DNA of 64,000 bases from Plasmopara viticola (GCA_001695595.3 MBPM02000024.1:806001-870000); one strand, 5' to 3'; positions 37,470-48,019 are shown, counted from the stretch's first letter. A program made the numbers and translations. The notes: generated by a model from the sequence alone, not told the origin.

Positions 37470-40400
37470 GCACCAATCGATGATCGCTCCCTTCTTCTTA
37501 TTAAAATAGGGTCTTGGATGTATACTATTGTAATTATTAGCCCAACAAAACCGCACTGCGCCACTTCACAAGTCGCTCAACCTTCAGACCTCGCACCTGC
37601 TTACACCAAGCAACTGCAGCACTGTTATTTGTAGTAGGTAAAAACGCTACATAGGAGTCCCCGTAAGCGCGATAACGCAATCGTAGTCCTAGCACCGGTA
37701 GTCGACAAATTTGGCATGCTTCTGGCCTTAAAGACGAAGGCGCAAAGATCTCTTGGCACGATATTTTGCAGTTTAGTACTATCGTAAGGCCAAAAAATGG
37801 CTCCTGGAAAGATCTCACCTGCATCCAAGAAGCTACGTACGTTTTGGAGTGCTATTGCCTAGAGATGAAAAAAAATCTAAGAAGCGCCGGTAGACGTTAA
37901 AGAATTTGCTCGAGTATATATATTAGGTGGATATCACTTTTCACTGCTGTCTGCTCTGGTACTGTTCGTGTGAGTCTTGTATCCCAAACAACCTCCACAG
38001 CAAATAGTCTATTAGCTTCCGAGACTTTTTTTGCGTCCGCCTCATCCGTGTCGTAATGTAGGAGGAATGTGGTTGCAAATTTCCAGCTCCCCAATCAAAT
38101 ACTGGACCCGGACTGCCGACTAACGAAAAATGTAATTCGATAATTATGGGGTTGCTGAGGGTGGGCTTATTAGCGGGAATGACGTGGTCAAGTGCTTACG
38201 GAATCGACGTAGTGGTGGAGAAGATGTTCTAGCGAATTTGATGGTCGGTGCCATTGATAGCCGATCGACTATAGCTGTCATGATGACTTCTTTGTTGACC
38301 TAATTTGGCCTAATAATTGTCAGCATTAAAAAGCACGATATACATTGCACGAAAGGTAGATTTTCCGCGCACTCTGAACGACTTTACTGCTACGTTCCAT
38401 GTAACGGCTCACGTACACATTAAAACATTCGCGATCTACTCTTGCAGACGATCCGTAATTCACCAGTCAGACAAGCATAATACAAGTGCTCGATGCGGTG
38501 GATAGGTGATCTAATCGAGCGTGACAATTACACATCGCACGTACCTATCAGTAAAAATCTAATCGACTCTCACCCCAGAAGAGGCTTTAGAATAACAGAG
38601 AACAGGATAACAGTGATCATAACATTATTCAAAGATAAAACAACACGAATCCAGCGTACATCACACTAGTTGATGGCATCACTATGTTGTGTGATATATA
38701 AGTCATATGATGCCTTGAACATCAGCAAGGAGGTGGTACCTGGTACTAGAAAGATACCAGGCAAGCAGGATAGGGTTCGGTGGCCACTGCTGGATACAAA
38801 TTAGCAGTTTCATAGCAATTGCAGGAGATTTACCCCACAGAGGGCTCAGTCGATAATTCTAAGTAAAGTTCAGTTCGCATTTGAAAATTTGAGCTACATT
38901 TGTCTTAATGTTACGACTAACATTAGGCTTTGGCATTATGCAGCTAGAGACGTGCGCTTGTATCAGCTCTAAGTACAGAAGAAGGTCAGACACCCGAGAT
39001 CAAGTTTATCTGAGCAGAAGTCTCCAACGATGCTGGTAGCCCTCATCAACGTTTCTACGTCTGAGTTCTTTAGCCTGATTCTCTGTAGGGATGAAGGAGT
39101 ATGCCGATTTCTCTCAGGGCAAGCAAGGCGGACGGGAAAAGCTTACAGCTCAGCTTTTCCCCAGGCGGCGCGACATCTGGTTGCACAAAGAATCGAAGAG
39201 CTCAGTACGCCTTTAAGTAAAATGCTAATCCCTTGTAGCAAAAAATAATGGAGTTGTCTATGTGTACAACGCCGGCGACTAAGGCGGCTGCCTCGCCCAA
39301 ACCGATGTCACTGACGTTGAGTGTGTAGGCATTTAAAAGGAAGGAAGAACCAAATCTCCTGCTGTGGGTTAACGTGGACAAAGTGGCGCCTTGTTGTCGA
39401 CGGAGCAATATAGAGTGATTTTGGTCATTTTTGAGCTCAATAGCAAAGCACAAAACTGCACAAATATCTCAGACTAGGCGGCACGTTTGAGCTAAAGCGT
39501 CAGCTGACGCAAGTCTTTTCACCACCCAGATAAGCGTATTATGTGTGGCGACGCTTCTTTGCAATCAGTCCGGGTAACTTATATATTTATATTATTACCA
39601 CAAGCTCTACTGACAGTTAATCTAGCTTACAGGAGGTTGCAGCCTCTATCCTTATAGACAGACTTCGCACGAACGGTGTTTGATGTATACCTGACCAAAG
39701 AAACAACAAATGCCGAGCTTGACCTGCAGGCAGCACAAGTTGAATGGACTCTTAAAGCCAATGGGTGGTCCGGCCCTCATGAAGTTCAGTTGTGCTGATA
39801 AGAAAACGTCCGAGCTGCTTGCCAGCATATGGACATTCGCCACATACACATCTGTATTAATACCCGCCATCTTTGGCAGGGATGTCATCTGCATCATGTT
39901 TGCCATTAGAAAGCCAAAAATTCACGGCCAACCAGTTGCCAGGTATGCTGCGGGGAAATGGCAGCATCCAGGAAGCGAGAGGAAGTTGACATGGGAAATA
40001 AAACTTGTAGAGTCTTACGAAGAAGTTGAGGAGCCACACAGGTTAGCCCTCACAAGATTTGATATCTAAAACACATATCGTGCATGCAAGCTTATCTGGT
40101 GGCTGATGAGTAAACCATTTAGGGCTTTAGTAAGCCATAGATTGTTTTTGTCAAATTCGGGGCGCTGTACAATCGCGTTAAGCACTCAACTGTAGAAAGA
40201 AGTCAGCCATAGAAAAGGCTATACTAGCACACCAAAGTAAGATCTTCATTGTTTACTTCTTGGCAGAAGCAATAGTCACTGTACCTATGATCCCGGTAAA
40301 TCTACATGTAAAACTCCTCAACTTTGATACCCCCAAGCGCTGCTTGGTTTTTAACTTGAATTGGAGTCAAAGCCTCACTATCAGCACGACCTGACTGAAA

Positions 40401-41849
40401 CGTCATGAGCTTTGGACTAATCGGAGCTTGTAGACATTGAGTGCCACCCATTCTACGTTAAGCAGGACCTTGATGAGTCGTGAACCCTCCTCTACTAGGA
40501 AGCAGAAGCGCTGTTGGCGTGGACACCGGACATAATCGCATCAACGTGTCGAACACTCGATTGAAAAATGGACACTGATTGTGTCAAGGAGTAAGCATCA
40601 AACGTGGGGTGGTTTGGAAATCACTGAGCAATTTTCCTGGGTAGCAGCATTCAATGTATGTTAGTGACGGTATCATTCTCATCAAGAGGCAGCATAGGCG
40701 AGGTCCTTTCGGCACCCGCTGAAAATATAGCTAGCAGTTGACCAAAGCATCAGAAGTTAAGTGTCGTGCTATTTACTGAATAAATTTTGAAGAGAACAGC
40801 AACGTGCTAGCTACAGATAGTCATCTAGACCACGGCCTCGAAGATGAATGCGGAGTAATACGTAGGCAACTGTGCAGCACTAGATGTGGATAGAGCTCGC
40901 TGCGATTGGCGACATGCCATAAAAAACCAAATGTTTGGGCGTCCGGATAAGTAAACTTTTGATTCGTTACAAAGAATCTACTGAGTGCTACTCTGTAAAT
41001 GAAGCTCGTTCTTGGACGTCTACGTACACGGTGGTAAAGCGTGTCGCCACGAATACCACTCGTGGAGTCTCATTAAAACCTTCAATATTGTCGAAAAAAC
41101 ATGACAACGCACGTCTCTGACTAAGCGGCGAAGAGCTTCTCGTTTTGAAGAGGACATCCCAAAGGTAGACATTCCCCGAAGCATCAGCTATATCCTCTTA
41201 TAAGGGAAATATCATTAGGGTCAAAAGCACGATTAATGCACTAACAAGCGAGGTGGCATAGATGTTCATGGCAGCGCTTGAAAAGCTTGCAATACCAAAA
41301 CCAAAGTCGAGATAGTGCTCATTTAATCTCAAGAAGCTTAAGTTTTCATCACTGTTTGAAAAGCAGTCTTGTGATATTGTAAGAGCAAAAAAAATCGTGA
41401 TAAGTGGGATGCACTTATATTCGTTCGCCAATACTAAGCAAGTCTAATTATTAATAATATATACGAAGACTAAGACATAGCTTATAGCCAAAAGTCGACG
41501 AAGGCGTCCAAAAACCTAAACGAGACAGTCCTCTTCTCGCTGGCAATAAAGATACGAATACGGCTTAAACGCACAAGAGCTTACCACCAAATTTTGACGA
41601 ATGGCCGAAAAAGAAGTGAAGGCTAGACATATAAACAACCCAAAGTCATATCTCCTATGATTCTTCTGAAAGCTTTTTTACTTGATCAATACATTTTTTA
41701 TCTGCGTTAAAAACGTCGTCATTATTCATCCGCTAGAGACGCGCGCCTTCGTTAACTTGGCCGTCTTTTTCTACCTCATCCATCATATTGGGCAGGCCAG
41801 GTCGGCGATTAGCTTGAGGCTGAACGGGATCGAGGGAGCCATTGTTTCC
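37470..41849. other. gene-poor spacer between the host island and the copia stack
   Basis: No supported gene. Frames at 37537-37824 minus, 37897-38094 minus and 39710-40069 plus are open for 65-119 codons and have protein-like composition, but I cannot assign them. A frame at 41198-41431 minus (77 codons) has a hydrophobic, signal-peptide-like N terminus and a hydrophobic C terminus; see findings. The region may hold decayed transposons too old to read. Confidence 0.45.
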
Positions 41850-42605
41850 ACTAAACCAATGTTTTACTTGTTAAGAGTGTATTTCAAATCCTATTGCACG
41901 AACTTGAAAGTTTGGGCTTGCGCTTTCCTTTATAATAAAACTCTGTCGGTCCTGAGTCGTCGATATCGAGGGAGCGAAGTCAGACAGCGAATCATGGTCG
42001 TCATCGTCTGAGCATTCCGCAAACTTTCCGAAGCTTGATTCGTCGAGGTTGACGTCGCGACTGATCACTTTTTTCCCTGCTTTGATGTCGAACACGCGGT
42101 ATGCCTTAGAACGTTTCTCGTAGTTGATTATAATTCCCTCACGAGCCTTAGCGTCTCACGTGAGTCATTTTTCTCTTGGTGTTAGAATGAACGCGTTGCA
42201 CTCAAATACTCGCATGGTTTTGACGTTCGGCTTGATCATGTACACAATTCCGTGAGGCGATTTGTGGTTAGTTGCGGAGACGGTGGTATGTTCTTGATGT
42301 AATCGTTGCAATTGCTGCTTTAGCCCGAAACGTTTTGTCCAACCTAGCGTGCTGTAAAATTCTGCTACCAATCGTAATAATAATGCGGTTAGCTAGCTTC
42401 ATGATGCCGATTTTCTGGTCCGCGTAGCATACTGTCGGCTGTACCTTGATGCCATGATCGCCGTTAAAATCTAGTAAAGACTTGATTGCGAACTCCATGA
42501 TCCTGTCATGACGCACAAGCTTGACCATTGCAGTGAACTGCTTCTCAACCTTGACGAAGTACTTGCGCAGACAGTATACACTTTCCACCTTGGTTTCGCG
42601 CACGC
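41850..42605 (-). pseudogene. old copia integrase relic, lineage distinct from A-H
   Basis: On the minus strand, in broken frames, one reads YFVKVEKQFTAMVK, then DHGIKVQPTVCYADQ, IGIMKLANRIII and 'LDKTFRAKAAI', then MIKPNVKTMRVFECNAFILT and VFDIKAGKKVISRDVNLDESSF. This is the order of the copia integrase C-terminal half and connector ('NGIAERMNR', 'KPNV..LRVFGC.AFVLTPREKR', 'YRVFD....K...SRDV.FDESSF'). The wording differs clearly from the young elements, so it is an older family. It joins element C at about 42605. Confidence 0.7.
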
Positions 42606-43378
42606 AAACTTTGTTTGCCGCAACGTCAGAGTCCTGATTCTTAAATCTTGCCCGATTTCAATTCCAAGAAAGAAATTAAGCTGCCCTGAATCCGTCATCT
42701 TAAATCGTTTGCTGAGTGCGTGCTTGGTTTCCTGAAGCTTCTTGCTGGTATTGCAAGCCAAAATTAAATTGTTGACGTAAAGCGCTACGAACATCATGTC
42801 ATGGCCATCCCGCTTAACAAACACGCAGTGATCCGATTCAGACTTCTTGAATTCCAGTCTTAACATAAAATTGTCAATGGTCTTGTTCCACATGCGGGGC
42901 GATTGCTTCAGCCCGTACATTGACCGCTGAAATTTGCACACATAGTCCGGATTTGCCGTGCTGGAAAAGCCATCAGGCTGCGCCATGTAGATATCTTCGT
43001 CAAGCTGACCGTCGAAAGATGCTGTCTTGGCATCCAGCTGGTGAACCGCAAACCGGTACTTGGTGGCCAGACTGAGTAGTATCCGAACTGACGTGAACTT
43101 GGCCACTGGCGCAAACGTTTCTTCATAGTCAATGCCAAACTTCTGCTTAAAACCTTTGGCCACCGAACGCGCTTTGTAGCGCACGACTTCGCCGGCTTGA
43201 ATGTCCTTGAAACGAAACACCCATCGATTTCGAACGTGACTGGTCCAATATCCTTTGTGAAACGTCCAATGGAGAAAAGATTGCGCGAAATTTTTGAAAT
43301 ATGCCATACTCCACGAAGCATGCCCTTCTTATTTCCGTGGGACGTCTTCATAGACATAACAGTGTCGCCAGTCCCGAT
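42606..43378 (-). pseudogene. copia element C, 3' piece (after protease, fused to RT)
   Basis: It continues the gag-protease frame of element C from across the B insertion (SMKTSHGNKK, HISKISRNLFSIGRFTKDIG). At about 43210 it jumps straight to the RT domain (NRWVFRFKDIQAGEVVRYKA), so the integrase and linker have been deleted. RT runs on to the LRQTKFA segment and ends at about 42605. The catalytic YVDD is changed to YVNN, removing both metal-binding aspartates. No RNase H or 3' LTR of C is present. CCGAT at 43374-43378 is one copy of the B target duplication. Confidence 0.88.
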
Positions 43379-43656
43379 TGTTGTCGAAGATGCTGGTGAT
43401 GATACGCCTCGACCAGCGACTACATATCAGTAAGTATTGGTATCTGCAATCAGTTGATGACTGACTGGGGCGGGTTCAAGATGGGCAAATGATCGGTTTC
43501 GGGATGGGAAGATGATTGCGCCCGGATGGTGAGTTGTTCTGATTGGCTTAGATAAATCATTGGCTTAGAGGTAGCATGTAGTTGTGAACTAAGGACCTTT
43601 TTAAATATATTCACTTTGCATTTTGCCAACTAGTGCTCACTTCGACCTTTTCAACA
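43379..43656 (+). repeat. 5' LTR of element B
   Basis: Starts TGTTG and ends CAACA. It holds two ATTGG (inverted CCAAT) boxes, an A/T-rich TTAAATATA stretch and then TCACTTTGCATTTT at 43611-43624, which fits the oomycete initiator plus FPR core promoter. Transcription starting there would leave only about 45 nt of R-U5. Confidence 0.95.
43611..43624 (+). promoter_or_regulatory. oomycete-type initiator/FPR in the element B LTR
   Basis: TCACTTTGCATTTT follows the oomycete core promoter pattern TCATTYBNCAWTTT with one mismatch (C for T at position 4). The block is kept in all LTRs of the window even where neighbouring bases vary. The start site itself is inferred. Confidence 0.6.
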
Positions 43657-43668
43657 GGTTATGAGCCC
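43657..43668 (+). promoter_or_regulatory. primer-binding site (initiator tRNA-Met anticodon arm) containing the gag start codon
   Basis: GGTTATGAGCCC directly follows the LTR end CAACA. It is the complement of GGGCUCAUAACC, the anticodon arm of yeast-type initiator tRNA-Met, and not of a tRNA 3' end. Drosophila copia uses the same kind of site with a half-tRNA primer. The Gag-Pol ATG is bases 5-7 of the site (43661-43663). Confidence 0.75.
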
Positions 43669-46600
43669 AAGCCCCGCCGACTCTGCCTCCCCCTTCTCTG
43701 ACTCTGCCTTCGCCACCATGGACGCGTCTATGCCAAGTCGAATCAACAAGTTCGACGGCACCAACTTTCACACCTGGAAGTTCAAGATGCAGATGGTGCT
43801 GGAGGAGAGGGACCTGTGGGAAGTCGCAAGTGGTGAGATCAAGCTGGAGCACTGCACGAATGCGATGGATCAGTCGACTTACAAGAGGAAGTCTCGGAAA
43901 GCGCTAGCGATAATCTGTCTTGCGATGGAAGACTCGCAACTGCCACTGGTCCGGTCGTCAAGTGGTGCGCATGATGCATGGTCGCGACTGGAAGGACACT
44001 TTGAGAAGAGGAGCCTCGCAAACAAGCTCTTTCTTCGTCGACGGTTTTTCACTACAATGATGGAAGAAGGTGATGATGTTCTGGAACACATCAACAAGCT
44101 CAAGACGCTAGCGGAGCAGCTCGATGCTGTAGGTGCCCCGGTGAGCGAGGACGACTTGGTTATCACGCTTCTTGGGAGTCTTAATGACTCGTACCAGTTT
44201 CTCATTACTGCATTGGAATCTCGTGCAGACACTTTGACCTGGGAGCTGGTGACGTCTCGACTTCTCCATGAGGATATGAAGCGCAAGGAGCAGGGCGGCG
44301 ATGGAGCTGCGTCTGGCCAAGCGTTCATGATGAAGGATGCGAAGCGCAAAGGACGACCGGTGAAGAAGACTGGTGCGTGCCATAATTGCGGCAAACAAGG
44401 ACACTGGATCGCAGAATGCCCCTCGCGAGTCCAGAATGATGCTGAGCGATATCGATCGCAGCGGGCAAACGTCGCCCAGATTGAAGATTCTGGTGACTAT
44501 CTTTTCTCGGTTGGCGGTAGCAGTGGCTCTGTCAAGCCGAATGACGTCTGGCTGGTCGATTCGGGGGCGACTCAGCATATGACAAGTTCCAAGAAGTTCA
44601 TGAGGAGCTACAAGACTTTTCCCCCTATCGACGTACATCTGGCAGACGACGGCGTCGTACAAGCTATTGGCAGCGGTGACATTGTGATGGCTATGATGAC
44701 GTCGCACGGAATTAAGAAGGGTGTGTTGACAAATGTGTGGCACATCCCCAAGTTGTCGAGAAATTTGTTTTCAGTTGGTCGCTTTACCAAGGACGTCGGG
44801 CCTGTTGTTTTCGACAAGGAGGGATGCTTTGCCGAAACAAAAGGTGTCAAGTGGAAAATCGGTGCGCGCGAAGGAAAAGGATTATTTCGGCTGCACATGA
44901 CTCCGGTTGCTCGTGAAGAAGCAAATACGGTCAAGACTTTGACAAGCAACGAGGACACTTCATATTTGTGGCATCTTCGACTTGGTCATATTGGTCACGA
45001 CGGGCTGAACGCAATCGTGAGGAAGAATCTCGCCACTGGAATCGACATTACGTCTGTGAACAAGTGGGAGATTTGTGATGGCTGTGCACTGGGTAAGCAG
45101 ACTCGTTTACGGTTCCAATCGATGTCGACGGATCGAGCGAAGGAGCTTTTGGAGGTTATACACAGCGATGTGTGCGGTCCCATGAAGTCTCCAACGTTTA
45201 GTGGCAAGCGCTACTTCGTGACGTTCATCGACGACAAGTCAAGATATTGCGTCGTCTATCTGATCAAGAGCAAGTCAGAAGTCGTGGACAAGTTCGCCAA
45301 TTTTGTGGCATTCGCAGAAAAGCAGACCGGCAAACGCGTAAAATCTCTTCGCAGTGACAACGGTGGCGAGTATGCATCCACGAAAATGGCCAAGTTTTGC
45401 TCGGATAATGGAATTGTGCTCAAGTATACGCCGCCGTACACACCGCAGCTTAACGGAGTTGCGGAGCGTATGAATCGGACGCTTGTGGAATGCGCAAGGT
45501 GCATGTTGGAGCACGCGGGTCTCGCCAAACACTACTGGGGAGAAGCAGTTATGACAGCAATGTTTCTTCGAAATCGGTGTCCATCGCGTGCTATCGAGCA
45601 CCAGACGTCGCCTTTCGAGCTTTGGACAGCCAAGAAACCACTATTAGCCAACTTGAAAGTGTTTGGTTGCCACGCGTTCGTGCATGTTCCGAAGGAAAAG
45701 CGCTCGAAACTGGATGCGAAAGCAATATTGTGTCGATTTTTGGGCTACTCGGAGCACCAAAAGACGTATCGCTTTGAAGAATTGTCGACTGGTCGAATCG
45801 TTATGAGTCGTGATGCTCAGTTCAAGGAAGACACTTTCGACAGTGAAAGAACGGCTGTCGAAAATAAAAGCACTATTGTCGAGATTCATGATGAGGATGA
45901 AGGAATATCGACGGACGACGAAAACGAGTTTGAGCAAGAGCAGGATGAGACACACGACGCAAGTACGGACTTTGAACTGGGAAGCAAGCGGCACCCTCGT
46001 ACTCAATCTTTGGAAAAGATGACTGAAGTTCCGCAGCCCAAGCGTCATGTGCCGAAATACCAACGCTCGACACTCGAAGAAATGTCGGCTCTGGCTACAA
46101 TTCGCGAAGAGGGCTACGAAGCCGCCCACGTCGTGTATTCAGTGGGAGAATTGCCGACAACGTTTAAGTCGGCGATGGAATCCAGTGACGCGGGCCAATG
46201 GAAAGCTGCATGCGACTCGGAGCTAGAGTCACTCCACAAGAACAAGACTTGGGATGTTGTTCCTCTGCCTAAAGGACGCAAAGCGATCGGCTGCAGATGG
46301 GTGTTTCGAGTCAAGGAAAACCAAGATGGGATTATCGAGCGGTTCAAGGCGCGACTCGTTGCCAAGGGATTTTCACAAAAGTTTGGAGTTGATTATGAGG
46401 ATACATTTGCGCCGCTGGCGAAGTTTACTTCAATTCGCATCGCGTTGAGTATGGCTGCCAAGTACGGTTTGACGCTACATCAGATGGACGTGAAGACTGC
46501 TTTCTTAAACGGAGTTCTGGATGAAGAAATTTATATGCAGCAGCCTGAAGGATATGTGAGCGAAAACAAACAAGATCATGTATGTAAGCTGAAGCGTTCG

Positions 46601-47791
46601 TTGTACGGTCTTAAGCAATCACCGCGCATGTGGAACCAAACCATCGACGACTTTATGATCAAGATGAGTTTCAGCAAGTGTGCGTCCGATCACTGTGTAT
46701 ACATCAAGCGCGTGGACGACGATATGGTAATTGTTGTGCTGTACGTGGATGATCTCATTGTAGCAAGCAGCAACAACTCGCTCCTTGTCTCCACCAAGCG
46801 TGCGCTAAGCGACCGATTTGAGATGACTGACCTCGGCGAGCTCAAGTACTTTCTCGGTATGGAAATCGGTCAAGACCAAGTATCCGGTCGAGTCACGATG
46901 CGACAGACCAAGTTTCTCAAGTCAATTCTGAGCAAGTTTGGCAAGCAAGATAGCAAGCCGGTCAAGACGCCTCAAGAAGCAGGGCTCAAGCTGACAAAGA
47001 ACATGTGTGAAGGCGGTTGCAAGCATGAAGTTACGATGAAGAATGTGCCTTATCGAAGTTGTGTCGGTGGCATAATGTATCTTATGGTTGCGACGCGACC
47101 GGACCTTGCTGCGGCTGTGGGAGTTCTAAGCCAGTTTGCTGCTGATCCGTGTCCGACGCATTGGCAAGCACTCAAGCGGGTTCTGCGATACTTAAAGGCA
47201 ACGGAAACGCATGGACTCCAGTTTTCAAGTTGCGGTTCGGCTAAGTTACTTGGGTATTCGGATGCAGACTGGGCTGGAGACATCGAATCTCGCCGAAGTA
47301 CAAGCGGCTATGCGTTTACACTTAATAATGGATGCATCAGCTGGCGAAGTAAGAAGCAACGAAGTGTGGCGCTTTCCTCAACAGAGGCGGAGTACATGGC
47401 TTTATCAGAAGCCACTCAAGAAGCGGTTTGGCTCAAGGTATTTCTGTGCGAGCTTGGTGAGATGACTTCCAATGAGTCTGTCAAGATATTTGAGGACAAT
47501 CAAGGTTCTATTGCGTTGGCCAATAATCCAGAATTTCACAAGCGCACAAAACATATCGACATTCGCTACCACTTTGTGCGAGAAAAGGTTGAGGACGGCC
47601 AAGTCAACCTTGAGTACATCCCTATGCAAGACATGCTGGCCGACATAATGACGAAGCCAATTCCATCCGCGCAGTTCGATGTTCTGCGTTCAAGACTTGG
47701 GATACAAGGCGTCGCCGTTGCCGAGTCGAGTGGGAGTGTTGTCGAAGATGCTGGTGATGATACGCCTCGACCAGCGACTACATATCAGTAA
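43661..47791 (+). CDS. Gag-Pol polyprotein of copia element B
   Basis: One open frame of 1376 residues with every activity needed for retrotransposition. Gag (INKFDGTNFHTWKFKMQ from about residue 27) is followed by a CCHC knuckle at 240-253 (CHNCGKQGHWIAEC). The protease motif is DSGA with Asp300. The integrase DD(35)E triad is Asp503, Asp566 and Glu602; the second and third are exactly 35 residues apart. RT has YVDD at 1028-1031 and RNase H follows (SSTEAEYMAL). There is no stop or frameshift between gag and pol, so Gag excess must come from another mechanism, such as splicing or protein turnover. The start codon lies in the primer-binding site. The stop lies 55 nt inside the 3' LTR. Confidence 0.96.
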   Translation: MSPSPADSASPFSDSAFATMDASMPSRINKFDGTNFHTWKFKMQMVLEERDLWEVASGEIKLEHCTNAMDQSTYKRKSRKALAIICLAMEDSQLPLVRSSSGAHDAWSRLEGHFEKRSLANKLFLRRRFFTTMMEEGDDVLEHINKLKTLAEQLDAVGAPVSEDDLVITLLGSLNDSYQFLITALESRADTLTWELVTSRLLHEDMKRKEQGGDGAASGQAFMMKDAKRKGRPVKKTGACHNCGKQGHWIAECPSRVQNDAERYRSQRANVAQIEDSGDYLFSVGGSSGSVKPNDVWLVDSGATQHMTSSKKFMRSYKTFPPIDVHLADDGVVQAIGSGDIVMAMMTSHGIKKGVLTNVWHIPKLSRNLFSVGRFTKDVGPVVFDKEGCFAETKGVKWKIGAREGKGLFRLHMTPVAREEANTVKTLTSNEDTSYLWHLRLGHIGHDGLNAIVRKNLATGIDITSVNKWEICDGCALGKQTRLRFQSMSTDRAKELLEVIHSDVCGPMKSPTFSGKRYFVTFIDDKSRYCVVYLIKSKSEVVDKFANFVAFAEKQTGKRVKSLRSDNGGEYASTKMAKFCSDNGIVLKYTPPYTPQLNGVAERMNRTLVECARCMLEHAGLAKHYWGEAVMTAMFLRNRCPSRAIEHQTSPFELWTAKKPLLANLKVFGCHAFVHVPKEKRSKLDAKAILCRFLGYSEHQKTYRFEELSTGRIVMSRDAQFKEDTFDSERTAVENKSTIVEIHDEDEGISTDDENEFEQEQDETHDASTDFELGSKRHPRTQSLEKMTEVPQPKRHVPKYQRSTLEEMSALATIREEGYEAAHVVYSVGELPTTFKSAMESSDAGQWKAACDSELESLHKNKTWDVVPLPKGRKAIGCRWVFRVKENQDGIIERFKARLVAKGFSQKFGVDYEDTFAPLAKFTSIRIALSMAAKYGLTLHQMDVKTAFLNGVLDEEIYMQQPEGYVSENKQDHVCKLKRSLYGLKQSPRMWNQTIDDFMIKMSFSKCASDHCVYIKRVDDDMVIVVLYVDDLIVASSNNSLLVSTKRALSDRFEMTDLGELKYFLGMEIGQDQVSGRVTMRQTKFLKSILSKFGKQDSKPVKTPQEAGLKLTKNMCEGGCKHEVTMKNVPYRSCVGGIMYLMVATRPDLAAAVGVLSQFAADPCPTHWQALKRVLRYLKATETHGLQFSSCGSAKLLGYSDADWAGDIESRRSTSGYAFTLNNGCISWRSKKQRSVALSSTEAEYMALSEATQEAVWLKVFLCELGEMTSNESVKIFEDNQGSIALANNPEFHKRTKHIDIRYHFVREKVEDGQVNLEYIPMQDMLADIMTKPIPSAQFDVLRSRLGIQGVAVAESSGSVVEDAGDDTPRPATTYQ

Positions 47792-48014
47792 GTATTGGTA
47801 TCTGCAATCAGTTGATGACTGACTGGGGCGGGTTCAAGATGGGCAAATGATCGGTTTCGGGATGGGAAGATGATTGCGCCCGGATGGTGAGTTGTTCTGA
47901 TTGGCTTAGATAAATCATTGGCTTAGAGGTAGCATGTAGTTGTGAACTAAGGACCTTTTTAAATATATTCACTTTGCATTTTGCCAATTAGTGCTCACTT
48001 CGACCTTTTCAACA
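47737..48014 (+). repeat. 3' LTR of element B
   Basis: 277 of 278 bases match the 5' LTR. It follows the purine-rich tract GAGTCGAGTGGGAG, a likely polypurine tract for plus-strand priming that also codes for the end of Pol. The initiator block is at 47969-47982. CCGAT at 48015-48019 follows. Confidence 0.95.
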
Positions 48015-48019
48015 CCGAT

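Larger units (their letters stand above)
43379..48014 (+). mobile_element. full-length copia element B, young and structurally intact
   Basis: A 4636-bp element with 278-bp LTRs at 43379-43656 and 47737-48014 that differ at one base (C at 43630, T at 47988). It is flanked by the perfect 5-bp target duplication CCGAT (43374-43378 and 48015-48019). It holds a primer-binding site right after the 5' LTR and one open Gag-Pol frame. It lies inside element C in the opposite orientation. Near-identical LTRs imply a recent insertion, because both LTRs are copied from one template at integration. Confidence 0.97.

Noticed and set aside
43839..44958. Long minus-strand frames inside the gag of element B (up to 211 codons)
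   Set aside because: They mirror the GC-rich Gag-Pol codons and recur as shadows in every sibling element. No independent start context or domain supports them.
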